Below, piece by piece: positions 42,385 to 52,257 of a DNA stretch of 64,000 nt. The DNA comes from Stenotrophomonas maltophilia. GTDB taxonomy: Bacteria > Pseudomonadota > Gammaproteobacteria > Xanthomonadales > Xanthomonadaceae. A program made the translations under genes and the position numbers. The number at the start of each line of letters is the position of its first letter. The stretch's first letter is position 1. The stretch is from NCBI RefSeq assembly GCF_002138415.1, contig NZ_CP015612.1, positions 1,342,001 through 1,406,000 of the forward strand, given 5' to 3'. The notes under the pieces are model-generated. The model did not search any database. It was given only the letters and a program-made list of their open reading frames with translations, and was not told where the DNA came from.

Positions 42385-43365
42385 ATGGGCCACGACCACG
42401 ATCACCTGCCATCCGAGATCCGCCACGAGAAACCCTTGTGGTGGGCTCTCGGCCTGACCTCCACCTTCCTCGTCGTCGAGGTGGTGGGCGCGTTCTGGAC
42501 CAACAGCCTGGCGCTGCTGTCCGACGCAGCGCACATGGCCACCGATGCGCTGGCGCTGATGATCGCGCTGGTCGCGGTACGGCTGAGCCGTCGCCCGCCC
42601 GACGCGCGCCGCACCTACGGCTATGCGCGCCTGGAAGCGCTGGGCGCGATGATCAACGGTGCGATGCTGTTCGTGGTCGCTGGCTACATCCTGTGGGAGG
42701 CCATTGGGCGTTTCCGCGAGCCGCAGGAGATTGCCTCGTCGGGCATGCTGGTGATTGCCGCAGCGGGCCTGGTCATCAATCTGATCTCGATGCGCCTGCT
42801 GCAGGCCGGCAGCGGCGAGAGCCTGAACGTGAAGGGCGCCTACCTGGAAGTGTGGGCGGACATGCTCGGCTCGGTGGCGGTGATTGCGGGTGCGCTGTTG
42901 ATCAAGTGGACCGGCTGGAAGCCGATCGATCCGATCCTGGCGGTACTGATCGGCCTGTGGGTACTGCCGCGCACCTATGTGCTGATGCGCGAGGCGATCA
43001 ACGTGCTGCTGGAAGGCGTTCCCAAGGGCATGGACGTGGCCAAGGTGCGTGACAGCCTGTCCGGCCACGCTGCGGTGCTGGACGTGCATGACCTGCATGT
43101 GTGGGCGCTGGCCTCCAGCACGCCGGCGCTGACCGCGCACATCGTGATGCGCGACGGCACCGATGCCGATGCGCTGCGCCGTGAGCTGGGCGGGCGCCTG
43201 CACGATGACTTCGGCATCGAGCACGTGACACTGCAGATCGAAGCGGACCACTGCGGCGAAGCCTGTGGTGAGCCGGCGCCGGTGAAGGGCGGCGAGCACG
43301 AGGGACATGAAGGCCACGACCATGGCGAGGACGCGCAGGGCCATCGCGGTCACGTGCATCGCTGA
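42385..43365 (+). CDS. CDF-family metal efflux transporter (CzcD-like)
   Basis: This encodes 326 residues with AAGGAG ahead of the ATG. It has six TM helices; the metal-site motifs are SDAAHMATDAL in TM2 and EVWADMLGSV in TM5, both with the aspartates required for Zn/Cd/Co exchange. A histidine-rich N-terminal MGHDHDH and a C-terminal HEGHEGHDHG tail bind metal. It exports divalent metals from the cytoplasm. No metal-responsive regulator is adjacent. Confidence 0.88.
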   Translation: MGHDHDHLPSEIRHEKPLWWALGLTSTFLVVEVVGAFWTNSLALLSDAAHMATDALALMIALVAVRLSRRPPDARRTYGYARLEALGAMINGAMLFVVAGYILWEAIGRFREPQEIASSGMLVIAAAGLVINLISMRLLQAGSGESLNVKGAYLEVWADMLGSVAVIAGALLIKWTGWKPIDPILAVLIGLWVLPRTYVLMREAINVLLEGVPKGMDVAKVRDSLSGHAAVLDVHDLHVWALASSTPALTAHIVMRDGTDADALRRELGGRLHDDFGIEHVTLQIEADHCGEACGEPAPVKGGEHEGHEGHDHGEDAQGHRGHVHR

Positions 43366-43372
43366 TCGAGGG

Positions 43373-44047
43373 TCATTCGTCCCGTCGCGAGGCCAGCCGG
43401 TCTGCCAGCCGCGTCGGCTCCGGCAGCCGATAACCGCGCAGGGTGCGCTGCACCCAGTCCAGCGCGGTATCCGCACTGACCCGATGGCCACCGGCCACGA
43501 ACAGTGGCTTGCAGCGCAGCTTGCTGCGCAGCACCCAGCCCAACTGTTCATCGCCATCCAGCAGCGGCGTATGCGCACCGGCCTCGGCGCCCGGTTCGAC
43601 GAACCTGCCCACCAGCTTCGACTTGGCCACGCCGATGCTCGGCAGGTCGGTGACCACGCCCAGATGCGCGGCCACGCCCAATCGTCGCGGGTGGCTGATG
43701 CCATGGCCATCGACGAACACCAGGTCCGGCGTATGCGGCAGCGGCGCCAGCGCGGCCAGCAGTGCCGGCAGCTCGCGGAAGCTGAGCAGTCCGGGGATGT
43801 AGGGCATCACCGTGGGAATCCGCGCGACTTCCTGCGCTATCGGCTGCAGCGTCTTCGCATTCAGCAGTACCGCCGCGGCGCGGGTGATGGCGCCGCCGTC
43901 TTCAAAGCCGACATCCAGCCCGGCCAGCCAGCGCACGTTGCGTGGCAGGCGGTCCTGGCGCTCCACGCGGCCGGCCAGCTGGAGCTGCTGCGCGCGGGCC
44001 GCGGCGACGCTGCCTTCCCAGCGCCCGGGGTCGATCACCGTATTCAT
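43373..44047 (-). CDS. nfi: Endonuclease V (deoxyinosine repair)
   Basis: This encodes 224 residues. The catalytic acidic residues lie in [15 protein letters not shown] and [14 protein letters not shown], with the PYIP DNA-strand-separating wedge present ([11 protein letters not shown]). GVAKSKL is the usual downstream motif. It nicks next to deaminated bases. It is convergent with the CDF gene, 8 bases apart. Confidence 0.93.
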   Translation of the reverse strand: MNTVIDPGRWEGSVAAARAQQLQLAGRVERQDRLPRNVRWLAGLDVGFEDGGAITRAAAVLLNAKTLQPIAQEVARIPTVMPYIPGLLSFRELPALLAALAPLPHTPDLVFVDGHGISHPRRLGVAAHLGVVTDLPSIGVAKSKLVGRFVEPGAEAGAHTPLLDGDEQLGWVLRSKLRCKPLFVAGGHRVSADTALDWVQRTLRGYRLPEPTRLADRLASRRDE

Positions 44048-44141
44048 TGGTCACAGCATCGCATGCACGGTGCCACGGCCCGGTGAGTGGCGCCCGGGGC
44101 TACAATGGCGGCCTGCCTTTCCTCGCGTTGGAGACCCTGCA

Positions 44142-44891
44142 GTGACCCGTAAACTCGTACTGTTGCGCCATGGCCAGAGCCAGTGGAACCTGGACAACCG
44201 CTTCACCGGCTGGGTCGATGTCGACCTGACCGAGCAGGGGCGCCGGGAAGCGGCTGCCGCCGGTCGCCTGATGCGCGAGGAAGGCCTGCAGTTCGACGTC
44301 GCCCACACCTCCGTGCTGAAGCGGGCCATCCACACCCTGCAGGGTGCACTGGCCGAGCTGGAACAGGACTGGCTGCCGGTGAACAAGTCCTGGCGCCTCA
44401 ACGAACGCCATTACGGCGGCCTGCAGGGCCTGGACAAGGCCGAGACCGCCGCCAAGCATGGCGAGGACCAGGTCAAGGTGTGGCGTCGTTCGTACGACAT
44501 CCCGCCGCCGGCGATGGACCTGGAAGATCCGGGCCACCCGATCCATGACCGTCGCTACGCCGGCCTGGACCGCAATGCGCTGCCGGGCACCGAATCGCTG
44601 GCGACCACGCTCGACCGCGTGCTGCCGTACTGGCACGACGCCATCGCGCCGCAGCTGAAGGACGGCAAGACCGTGCTGGTCACCGCCCACGGCAACTCGC
44701 TGCGCGCGCTGTACAAGTACCTCAACAACGTCTCGCGCGAGGAAATCCTCGAGCTGAACATCCCGACCGGCATCCCGCTGCTGTTCGAACTGAACGACGA
44801 CCTGACGGTGCAGTCGTTCCGCTACCTGGGCGACCCGGAAGCGGCGCGCAAGGCCGCTGAAGCCGTAGCCAACCAGGGTAAGGCGAAATAA
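44142..44891 (+). CDS. gpmA: 2,3-bisphosphoglycerate-dependent phosphoglycerate mutase
   Basis: This encodes 249 residues with a GTG start and GGAG 8 bases upstream. The phosphohistidine motif RHGQSQWN (9-16), [17 protein letters not shown] and the second catalytic histidine in [10 protein letters not shown] are all present, with the long substrate loop of dPGMs. It is a glycolytic enzyme, monocistronic, followed by SMAG repeats. Confidence 0.95.
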   Translation: MTRKLVLLRHGQSQWNLDNRFTGWVDVDLTEQGRREAAAAGRLMREEGLQFDVAHTSVLKRAIHTLQGALAELEQDWLPVNKSWRLNERHYGGLQGLDKAETAAKHGEDQVKVWRRSYDIPPPAMDLEDPGHPIHDRRYAGLDRNALPGTESLATTLDRVLPYWHDAIAPQLKDGKTVLVTAHGNSLRALYKYLNNVSREEILELNIPTGIPLLFELNDDLTVQSFRYLGDPEAARKAAEAVANQGKAK

Positions 44892-44956
44892 GTAGATACC
44901 CACCGTTGGTGGGTATTCCTCTGCTGGGTGTGTGCGGACCAACGGTCCGCACCTAC
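44892..44956. repeat. SMAG-type GTAG inverted dimer
   Basis: GTAGATACCCACCGTTGGTG (from 44892) and an inverted copy with a different core ending CACCTAC at 44956 form a head-to-head dimer after gpmA. Confidence 0.85.
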
Positions 44957-45052
44957 CCGATTGCGACCACGGGCGTTCCCCATGTGACCTTTGGCCGGTC
45001 CCCGCCGCAGGCCTCCCCGGCTACCCTGTGAAATTACCCGCAGGAGAGCCTC

Positions 45053-47146
45053 ATGAACGTCCGCAACCTGGTCCCGCTGGGCCTGACCATCGCCATCGCT
45101 GCCTCGCTGGCGGCCTGTGGCAAGAATGAAACCGCGCCGGCGGCCAGCGCCGACGCCAAGCCGGCCTTCGACCTGTCGCAGATCAAGACGCCGCTGATCT
45201 CGCTCAACAGCGCCGACCTGGATCCGGCCATTTCGGCCTGTACCGACCTCAATGGCTTCGTCAACAGCAAGTGGCTGAAGGCCAACCCGGTGCCGGGCGA
45301 CCAGACCACCTGGGGCAGCTTCGAGATCCTGCGCGAGCGTTCGCTGGAAGTGCAGCATGCGCTGGTGCAGCAGGCCGCGGCCAGCCAGGCCAAGGCCGGC
45401 TCGGTGGAAGCCAAGATCGGTGACATCTGGAAGACCGGCAACGATGAAGCCAAGATCGAAGCCGCCGGCCTGGCACCGCTGCAGCCGCAGCTGGACAAGA
45501 TCACCGCGCTGAACGACACCGCCGCCATCACCCAGTACCTGCGCGACAGCCAGGCCGAGGGCAAGGGCGTGCTGTTCTCGCTGTTCGCCAATGCCGACTA
45601 CAAGGATTCGGCCAACGTCATCGCCTACGTCGGCCAGGGCGGCCTGGGCCTGCCGGAGAAGGGCTACTACTTCGATGACGCCCAAGCCAAGATCCGCGAC
45701 GCCTACGTGGCCTACATCGCACAGGTGCTGACCCTGTCCGGCGTGGACGCGGCGCAGGCCGCCGAGCAGGCCAAGGCCGTGATGGCCTTCGAAACCCGCC
45801 TGGCCAAGGCTTCGATGTCGCGCATCGAGATGCGTGACCCGGCCAAGCGCTACAACCCGCTCAGCGCGGCTGACGCCGACAAGCTGACCCCGAACTTCAG
45901 CTGGACCGCGCTGTTCGACACCCTGAAGGTGCCGGCCGCGCAGAAGTTCTCGCTGGCGCAGCCGGGCTTCTTCGGTGAAATGGACAAGATGCTCGCCGAC
46001 GTGCCGGCCAGCACCTGGCAGGCCTACCTGCGCTTCCACACCATCGATGACGCCTCGCCGTACCTGAGCAGCCAGTTCGAGAAGGCCAACTTCGATTTCT
46101 ATGGCACCACCCTGCGTGGCCAGAAGGAAATGCAGCCGCGCTGGAAGCGCGTGCTGGAGTCGGTCAACGGCGGCATGGGTGAAGCCCTGGGCCAGCTGTA
46201 CGTCGACGCCGTGTTCCCGGCCGAGTCCAAGGTGGCCATGCAGCACCTGGTGGAGAACCTCTCGGTGGCGCTGAAGGCGCGCCTGGAGCAGCTGCCGTGG
46301 ATGGGCGAAGAAACCAAGAAGAAGGCACTGGAGAAGTGGGCCAGCTTCACCCCGAAGATCGGTTACCCGGACAAGTGGCGTGACTGGGCAGGCCTGCAGA
46401 CCAACGGCGACAGCTACCTGGGCAACATGCAGGCAGCACGTGCGTTCAATTACCGCTACATGCTGGACAAGATCGGCAAGCCGGTGGACAAGACCGAGTG
46501 GGGCATGACCCCGCAGACCGTCAACGCGTACTACAACGCCACCAAGAACGAGATCGTGTTCCCGGCGGCGATCCTGCAGGCACCGTTCTTCGACGCCAAG
46601 GCCGATCCGGCGCTGAACTACGGCGGCATCGGTGCGGTCATCGGCCACGAGATGATGCACGGCTACGATGACTCGGGCAGCCAGTTCGCTGCCAACGGCA
46701 ACTTCGACAACTGGTGGACCGACGCCGACCGCAAGGCCTTCACCGAGCGTACCGACCAGCTGGTCGCACAGTTTGATGGCTACGAGTCGGTGCCGGGCGT
46801 GTTTGTGAAGGGCAAGCTGACCCTGGGCGAGAACATCGGCGACCTCGGCGGCCTGACCGTGGCCTACGACGCGTTGCAGATGGCGCTGAAGGAAGATCCG
46901 AAGGCGAACGTGGAGGTCGATGGTCACAGCCAGGACCAGCGCTTCTTCATGAACTGGGCCACCGTGTGGCGCCGCAACTTCACCGACGGTGAGCTGCGCG
47001 TCCGCCTGAACACCGACCCACACGCGCCGGCCAACTTCCGTGCCAACGGCGCACCGTCGAACATGCCGTCGTATGCCGCTGCATTCCAGTGCAAGGCCGG
47101 TGACGCGATGGTGCGTGCCGACGACAAGCGCGTGGTGATCTGGTAA
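45053..47146 (+). CDS. pepO: M13-family metalloendopeptidase (PepO/neprilysin-like) lipoprotein
   Basis: This encodes 697 residues. A lipobox (SLAAC, Cys22) marks lipid anchoring in the envelope. The helical N-terminal domain is followed by the catalytic domain with HEMMH (about 536-540) and the zinc ligand glutamate in ENIGDLGG, then the typical C-terminal VRADDKRVVIW. A run of NAYYNATKNEIVFPAAILQ is the substrate-binding strand of this family. It cleaves small peptides in the periplasm. A strong terminator follows. Confidence 0.93.
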   Translation: MNVRNLVPLGLTIAIAASLAACGKNETAPAASADAKPAFDLSQIKTPLISLNSADLDPAISACTDLNGFVNSKWLKANPVPGDQTTWGSFEILRERSLEVQHALVQQAAASQAKAGSVEAKIGDIWKTGNDEAKIEAAGLAPLQPQLDKITALNDTAAITQYLRDSQAEGKGVLFSLFANADYKDSANVIAYVGQGGLGLPEKGYYFDDAQAKIRDAYVAYIAQVLTLSGVDAAQAAEQAKAVMAFETRLAKASMSRIEMRDPAKRYNPLSAADADKLTPNFSWTALFDTLKVPAAQKFSLAQPGFFGEMDKMLADVPASTWQAYLRFHTIDDASPYLSSQFEKANFDFYGTTLRGQKEMQPRWKRVLESVNGGMGEALGQLYVDAVFPAESKVAMQHLVENLSVALKARLEQLPWMGEETKKKALEKWASFTPKIGYPDKWRDWAGLQTNGDSYLGNMQAARAFNYRYMLDKIGKPVDKTEWGMTPQTVNAYYNATKNEIVFPAAILQAPFFDAKADPALNYGGIGAVIGHEMMHGYDDSGSQFAANGNFDNWWTDADRKAFTERTDQLVAQFDGYESVPGVFVKGKLTLGENIGDLGGLTVAYDALQMALKEDPKANVEVDGHSQDQRFFMNWATVWRRNFTDGELRVRLNTDPHAPANFRANGAPSNMPSYAAAFQCKAGDAMVRADDKRVVIW

Positions 47147-47172
47147 TCGATCATCCGTGATGCGTGATGCAG

Positions 47173-47198
47173 AAGGCCCGGCGAAAGCCGGGCCTTTT
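47173..47198 (+). terminator. Rho-independent terminator after pepO
   Basis: AAGGCCCGGC-GAAA-GCCGGGCCTTTT: perfect 10-bp stem, tetraloop and a T-run. Confidence 0.85.
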
Positions 47199-47229
47199 GT
47201 CTTTCGGGCCGATAGCGAGGAGCGGACTG

Positions 47230-47316
47230 GTAGAGTCGACTGTTAGTCGACTATCGCGCGCAGCGCGGGATTTTCGCGATCTGGACGAAGAGCAGTCGAC
47301 TAACAGTCGACTCTAC
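47230..47316. repeat. GTAG inverted dimer, variant core
   Basis: GTAGAGTCGACTGTTAGTCG at 47230 and its inverted copy ending GACTCTAC at 47316 flank a 40-base centre. It is the same GTAG architecture as SMAG with an AT-richer core. Confidence 0.85.
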
Positions 47317-47339
47317 CGGCGAGCCGGCCAACGCAACAG

Positions 47340-47957
47340 TCAGGCCAGTGCCGGCTCCCGCGCCAACATGCGATGAAAGCGCTGCAGAACGTAGGGATCG
47401 ATCAGTCCGCCGGACTGCTCGTCGATGATGCGCAACGCAGTCTCGCGTTCCATCGCCGCGCGGTAGGGGCGAACGCTGGTCATGGCATCGTAGGCATCCG
47501 CAACGGTGACGATGCGTGAGCCCAGCGGAATGCTCTCGCCACGCAGGCCGTCGGGATAACCGCTGCCATCGAACGCTTCATGGTGGGCACGGATCAGGCG
47601 TGCGACCGGTGCGGCGTCGCTGCGGCCGGTGGCGAGGAAGATGTGTTCGCCGCGTACCGGATGCTCACGCATGATCGCGCGCTCCTCGTCGGTATGCCGG
47701 CGCGGTGCCAGCAGCACATCGTCGGGAATGCCGATCTTGCCGATGTCGTGGAAGCGCGCGGCCAGGCCGATCTGCGCACAGGCCTCGTCATCGAGATCGC
47801 AGTGCGTGGCCAGGCGCTGCGCGAGCAGGCCAACGCGGTCGCAATGGTGGCGGGTGTAGGCGTCGCGCATCTGCAGCGACATCGAGAGGGCATCGATCAG
47901 GCAGGCCTGCGCGTGCAGCAGGTCGGGGGCGGGTACGGCGTCAGGGAACATGGTCAT
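47340..47957 (-). CDS. HD-GYP domain c-di-GMP phosphodiesterase
   Basis: This encodes 205 residues. Full HD-GYP motifs are present: HDIGKIGIPD (about 70), HPVRGEHIF, HHEAFDGSGYPDGLRG with the GYP loop, and DAYDAMTSVRPYR. No sensor domain precedes it; the first 25 residues are just a linker. It should hydrolyse cyclic di-GMP, counterbalancing the diguanylate cyclase at 37237. It stands as a single gene between pepO and mfd. Confidence 0.88.
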   Translation of the reverse strand: MTMFPDAVPAPDLLHAQACLIDALSMSLQMRDAYTRHHCDRVGLLAQRLATHCDLDDEACAQIGLAARFHDIGKIGIPDDVLLAPRRHTDEERAIMREHPVRGEHIFLATGRSDAAPVARLIRAHHEAFDGSGYPDGLRGESIPLGSRIVTVADAYDAMTSVRPYRAAMERETALRIIDEQSGGLIDPYVLQRFHRMLAREPALA

Positions 47958-48002
47958 CCGCCCGCACCGGGTGGGGACCGGTGCGGGGTGTTCGGGGGGC
48001 GA

Positions 48003-51000
48003 TCAACCCGGGGCGAGGGTGGTCAGAAGGGCGCGGGCCGCATTGAAGCGGTCTTCCGGCAACGGCAGCGGGTGCTTGATGCGCAGCTTGTCAGGCCCTT
48101 CCATGGCGTAGAGGTTTGGTTGTTTCTGGATCAGCTGGATCACCGCCATCGGGTCGATGTTCGGCTTGGACTCGAACACGATGCGGCCACCGTTCTCGCC
48201 CAGATCCAGCTTGCGGATGCCGAGGGTGTTGGCCTTCAGCTTCAGCTCGGCAATGGCGAACAGGTGCTTGGCCGCATCCGGCAGCAGGCCGAATCGGTCG
48301 ATCATCTCCACCTGCAGTTCGCGCAGCGCATCGCTGTCGCGCGCGCTGGAAATGCGCTTGTACAGGGTCAGGCGGGTGTGCACGTCCGGCAGGTAGTCTT
48401 CCGGAATCAGTGCCGGCACATGCAGTTCGACCTCGGCACCACGCACTTCCTCGCCGGCATCCAGGTCGGGCAGCTTGCCCTGCTTGATGCTGCGCACCGC
48501 GCGCTCCAGCAGTTCGGTGTACAGGCTGAAGCCGACCTCGGCCATCTGCCCGCTCTGGTCTTCGCCGAGCAGTTCACCGGCACCGCGGATCTCCAGATCG
48601 TGCGTGGCCAGGGTGAAGCCGGCGCCCAGCTCGTCCATCGACGCGATCGCTTCCAGGCGCTTTTCGGCGTCCGGAGTGATCGAGCGGCGGTCGGGGGCCA
48701 CCAGGTACGCGTAGGCGCGATGGTGCGAACGGCCGACACGGCCGCGCAGCTGGTGCAGCTGGGCCAGGCCGAAGCGGTCGGCGCGGTTGATGATGATGGT
48801 GTTGGCGTTGGGGATGTCGATGCCCGACTCGATGATCGTGGTCGACAGCAGCACGTTGAAGCGCTGCTTCTGGAAATCCAGCATCACCTTTTCCAGCTCG
48901 CGCTCGGGCATCTGTCCGTGGGCGATGCCGATGCGCGCCTCCGGCACCAGCTCGGACAGCTCGCGCTGCATGCGGCCGATGCTTTCCACGTCGTTGTGCA
49001 GGAAGTACAGCTGGCCGCCGCGTGCCAGCTCGCGCTGGAAGGCTTCGCGCAGCAGTGCATTGTCCCACTGGGTGATGAAGGTCTGCACCGCCAGCCGGTT
49101 CGGCGGCGGCGTGGCGATGATCGACAGGTCGCGCAGGCCGGCCATGGCCATGTTGAGCGTGCGCGGAATCGGCGTGGCGGTCAGGGTCAGCAGGTGCACG
49201 TTGGCGCGCAGCGCCTTCAGCGCTTCCTTCTGGCGTACGCCGAAACGCTGCTCCTCGTCGACGATGACCATGCCCAGGTCCTTGAACTTCACGTCCGGCT
49301 GCAGCAGGCGATGGGTACCGACGATGACATCGATGGTGCCTGCGGCCACCTTCTCCAGCTCGGCCTTGATTTCCTTGGTGGTCTTGAAGCGCGACAGCAC
49401 CTCGACCTTCAGCGGGTAATCGGCGAAACGGTCGCGGAAGTTGCGGTAATGCTGTTCGGCCAGCAGCGTGGTCGGCACCAGCACGGCCACCTGCTTGCCG
49501 GCACTGGCGGCGGCGAACGCCGCGCGCACCGCCACCTCGGTCTTGCCGAAGCCGACGTCGCCGCAGACCACGCGGTCCATCGGCTGGCTGCTGGCCAGGT
49601 CGCGCAGGGTGGCGTCGATCGCGGCCAGCTGGTCCGGGGTTTCCTCGAACGGGAAGCCGGCCGCGAACGGCTCGTACATCGCGCGGTCCACCTGCAGTGC
49701 CAGGCCGGCACGCGCCTGGCGGCGGGCCTGGATCTCCAGCAGTTCGGCAGCAACGTCGCGTACTTTTTCGGCGGCCTTGCGCTTGGCCTTGCTCCACTGC
49801 TCACCACCCAGCGAATGCAGCGGCGCGGTTTCCGCCGAAGCGCCGGAGTAGCGGCTGATCAGGTGCAGCTGGGCCACCGGCACATACAGGCGGTCGCCCT
49901 TGGCGTATTCGATGTCGAGGAACTCGCCGGGCATGCCGCCGACGTCCATCGCGATCAGGCCGCGGTAGCGGCCGACGCCATGGTCCTCGTGCACGATCGG
50001 CGCACCTTCGGTCAGTTCGCCGAGGTCGCGGATGATCGCTTCCGGCTCGCGGCCGGCACGGCGCGTGCGGCGTGTGCTGCCGGCGCGCTCGGGGAACAAC
50101 TGGCGCTCGGTCAGCACCGCGATGCGTGGATCGTCCAGTGCGAAGCCATCTTCCAGCGGCGCCACCGCGATCGCAAAGCGCGCATCGTCGGCGAGGAAAC
50201 TGGGCAGGTCGGCCACCACCGGTGGCTTCAGCTCGGCGGCCTGCAACACTTCCAGCAGGGCCTCGCGACGCCCGGGCGAATCGGCGGCAATCAGGACCCG
50301 GCCCGGATAGTGACCGAGGAAGGATTTCAGCGCATCCCCAGCGGGGGCTTCGCGCGCGGCCACCGGCAGCGGCGGCAGCGGCTGGTCGCCCAGCGCATGG
50401 GCATCGGCGATGCGTGCGTGGTCGGCTGACCACACCTCGATGCGCGGGGCATCGTTCAGGCGCTCGCGCAGCAGCTCCGGCGACAGGTACAGCGCCGACG
50501 GCGGCAGCAGCGGCCGTTCCACATCGTGGCGGCGTTGTTCGTAGCGCTCACCGGTCTGCGCCCAGAACGCCTCGGCGGCTTCGCCGGCCCCGGCGCAGAC
50601 CACCGGCAGGCTGCCGTCGGGCAGGTAGTCGAACAGGGTCGCGGTGCGTTCGAAGAACAGCGGCAGGTAGTACTCGACGCCGGCCGGGGCCAGCCCGGAC
50701 TTCAGATCCTGGTACAGCGCGCTGCGCCGGGTATCGACATCGAAGCGCTCGCGCAGCGTGGCCAGCACGCGGGCAATGCTGGCCTCGTCCATCGGCACTT
50801 CGCGGCCCGGCAGCATGTGCACCGCCTCGACCTTGTCCAGTGAACGCTGGCTTTCCGGATCGAAGGCGCGGATCGAGTCGATGTCCTCGTCCAGCAGCTC
50901 CACGCGCAGCGGCTCGTCGGCGCCCATCGGGAACACGTCGAGCAGGCCGCCGCGCACGGCGAAGTCACCCGGGTCCATCACCTGCGGCACGTTGCGGTAG

Positions 51001-51467
51001 CCGGCGCTTTCCAGGCGGCGCTTCTCGGCTTCCAGGTCCAGGCGCTGGCCGACCTTCAGGTCGAAACTGCCACCGATCACGTAGCTGCGCGGGGCCAGCT
51101 GCTGCAGCAGGGTCTGCACCGGCACGATCACCAGGCCGCGCTTCAGCGTGGGCAGGCGGTGCAGGGCGGACAGGCGCTGCGAAATGATGTCCGGATGCGG
51201 GCTGAAGCGGTCGTAGGGCAGGGTTTCCCAGTCCGGGAAGGCGACCACCGGCAGGGCAGGGTCGCCGCCGAGCAGGGTGTGCAGGTCGGCTTCGAGCTGG
51301 TTGGCGCCGTGGTTGTCACGGGCGATCACCAGCAGCGGGGCGTCATGCGCACGCGCGGCCTGGGCCAGATACCAGGCCAGGGCGGTCGGCGAGGCGGGGG
51401 CGCGCCACCAGGCGCGGAGCTGGCCGGCGCGCGGCAGCGGCGGGGCGGGGTATGAGGTACGCGACAT
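48003..51467 (-). CDS. mfd: Transcription-repair coupling factor
   Basis: This encodes 1154 residues, normal for Mfd. The UvrB-homology N-terminus, the RNA-polymerase-interacting RID region (EHGVGRYRGL), Walker A GDVGFGKTEVAV, DEEQRFGV, the helicase motifs TATPIPRTLNMA and QLRGRVGRS, and the C-terminal TRCF domain are all present. It releases stalled RNA polymerase and recruits UvrA. It is a single gene of the backbone. Confidence 0.96.
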   Translation of the reverse strand: MSRTSYPAPPLPRAGQLRAWWRAPASPTALAWYLAQAARAHDAPLLVIARDNHGANQLEADLHTLLGGDPALPVVAFPDWETLPYDRFSPHPDIISQRLSALHRLPTLKRGLVIVPVQTLLQQLAPRSYVIGGSFDLKVGQRLDLEAEKRRLESAGYRNVPQVMDPGDFAVRGGLLDVFPMGADEPLRVELLDEDIDSIRAFDPESQRSLDKVEAVHMLPGREVPMDEASIARVLATLRERFDVDTRRSALYQDLKSGLAPAGVEYYLPLFFERTATLFDYLPDGSLPVVCAGAGEAAEAFWAQTGERYEQRRHDVERPLLPPSALYLSPELLRERLNDAPRIEVWSADHARIADAHALGDQPLPPLPVAAREAPAGDALKSFLGHYPGRVLIAADSPGRREALLEVLQAAELKPPVVADLPSFLADDARFAIAVAPLEDGFALDDPRIAVLTERQLFPERAGSTRRTRRAGREPEAIIRDLGELTEGAPIVHEDHGVGRYRGLIAMDVGGMPGEFLDIEYAKGDRLYVPVAQLHLISRYSGASAETAPLHSLGGEQWSKAKRKAAEKVRDVAAELLEIQARRQARAGLALQVDRAMYEPFAAGFPFEETPDQLAAIDATLRDLASSQPMDRVVCGDVGFGKTEVAVRAAFAAASAGKQVAVLVPTTLLAEQHYRNFRDRFADYPLKVEVLSRFKTTKEIKAELEKVAAGTIDVIVGTHRLLQPDVKFKDLGMVIVDEEQRFGVRQKEALKALRANVHLLTLTATPIPRTLNMAMAGLRDLSIIATPPPNRLAVQTFITQWDNALLREAFQRELARGGQLYFLHNDVESIGRMQRELSELVPEARIGIAHGQMPERELEKVMLDFQKQRFNVLLSTTIIESGIDIPNANTIIINRADRFGLAQLHQLRGRVGRSHHRAYAYLVAPDRRSITPDAEKRLEAIASMDELGAGFTLATHDLEIRGAGELLGEDQSGQMAEVGFSLYTELLERAVRSIKQGKLPDLDAGEEVRGAEVELHVPALIPEDYLPDVHTRLTLYKRISSARDSDALRELQVEMIDRFGLLPDAAKHLFAIAELKLKANTLGIRKLDLGENGGRIVFESKPNIDPMAVIQLIQKQPNLYAMEGPDKLRIKHPLPLPEDRFNAARALLTTLAPG

Positions 51468-51558
51468 GGACCCCGGATTTTAGCAGAAGCCCGATCGAAG
51501 CCCGGTGGGTCGTGACGGCCGTCTGCCGGCCGCCTCATGTGCCGTTGGGGGAACGCAA

Positions 51559-51581
51559 TGCCGGCCAGTGGCCGGCACTAC
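51559..51581. repeat. SMAG half-element upstream of mfd
   Basis: A single GTAG palindrome in inverted orientation (TGCCGGCCAGTGGCCGGCAC then TAC) lies between the GNAT gene and mfd. A further GC hairpin (GCCGGGCAGGGCCCGGC) follows at about 51,592. Confidence 0.85.
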
Positions 51582-51616
51582 CGGAATGCATCGCCGGGCA
51601 GGGCCCGGCGTATCCG

Positions 51617-52162
51617 TCAGTTGTCCAGCTCCAGCACCATCCGCACCAGGCCTTCGGCACCGGTCGGGTGCGGCACCGGCTTGAAGCCCAGCGAGGCGGC
51701 CAGCTGCTTCATCGGCTCGTTCTCGGCGGCGACGTCGCCGTACAGGCGGTCCAGGTACTTGCCGCGGCCCCACTTCACCAGCTTGCGCATCAGCTGCCGG
51801 CCCAGGCCCTGGCCAATGAGGAAGCGGCTGATCAGGATCGCGTACTCGGCTTCACGGGTGCCGGGGATGATCGAGGCCCGGGCGACCGCGCCGACCACCG
51901 CTTCACCAGCGGGCAGGGATTCGGCTGCGACCAGGGTGATCTCGGTCTTGGGATTCGGGTGGGTCAGGCGCTGGGTGGTTTCCGGCGACAGCTCGGTCAC
52001 CGCCTGCAGGAAACGATCACGGATTTCTTCCGGCCCGAACAGGCTGAACGCCGCTTGCAGCGGCGCGCCATCTTCCGGGCGGATGGGGCGGATCAGCAGC
52101 TCGTGGCCGCTGGGAGCCTTGAAGATCTCATGCCAGGGCGGCATGCGGTTGCGAGTGGCCAT
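51617..52162 (-). CDS. GNAT-family acetyltransferase
   Basis: This encodes 181 residues. The GNAT motifs LIRPIRPEDGAPL, VGAVARASI, AEYAILISRFLIGQGLGRQLM (acetyl-CoA loop) and MKQLAASLGFKPV are in order. The sequence EIRDRFLQAV resembles the acetyltransferase domain fused to acyl-CoA synthetases (Pat/PatZ-like), so it may acetylate proteins. It is monocistronic. Confidence 0.85.
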   Translation of the reverse strand: MATRNRMPPWHEIFKAPSGHELLIRPIRPEDGAPLQAAFSLFGPEEIRDRFLQAVTELSPETTQRLTHPNPKTEITLVAAESLPAGEAVVGAVARASIIPGTREAEYAILISRFLIGQGLGRQLMRKLVKWGRGKYLDRLYGDVAAENEPMKQLAASLGFKPVPHPTGAEGLVRMVLELDN

Positions 52163-52257
52163 ACCGGGTGATTCCTTGGTGGTCCATCGATTGTGGCATC
52201 ACCGGGGCTGCATTCCGTGAACGAAAGGCTCACAGCGGTACAGCCTCGTGAAGGCCG

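Noticed and set aside
44822..47023. 733-codon minus-strand frame
   Set aside because: It is antisense to pepO, rich in valine, glycine and leucine, with no recognisable domain.
47580..50429. 949-codon open frame on the plus strand
   Set aside because: It lies entirely opposite the HD-GYP gene and mfd. It is the high-GC mirror of mfd codons, low in complexity and without motifs.
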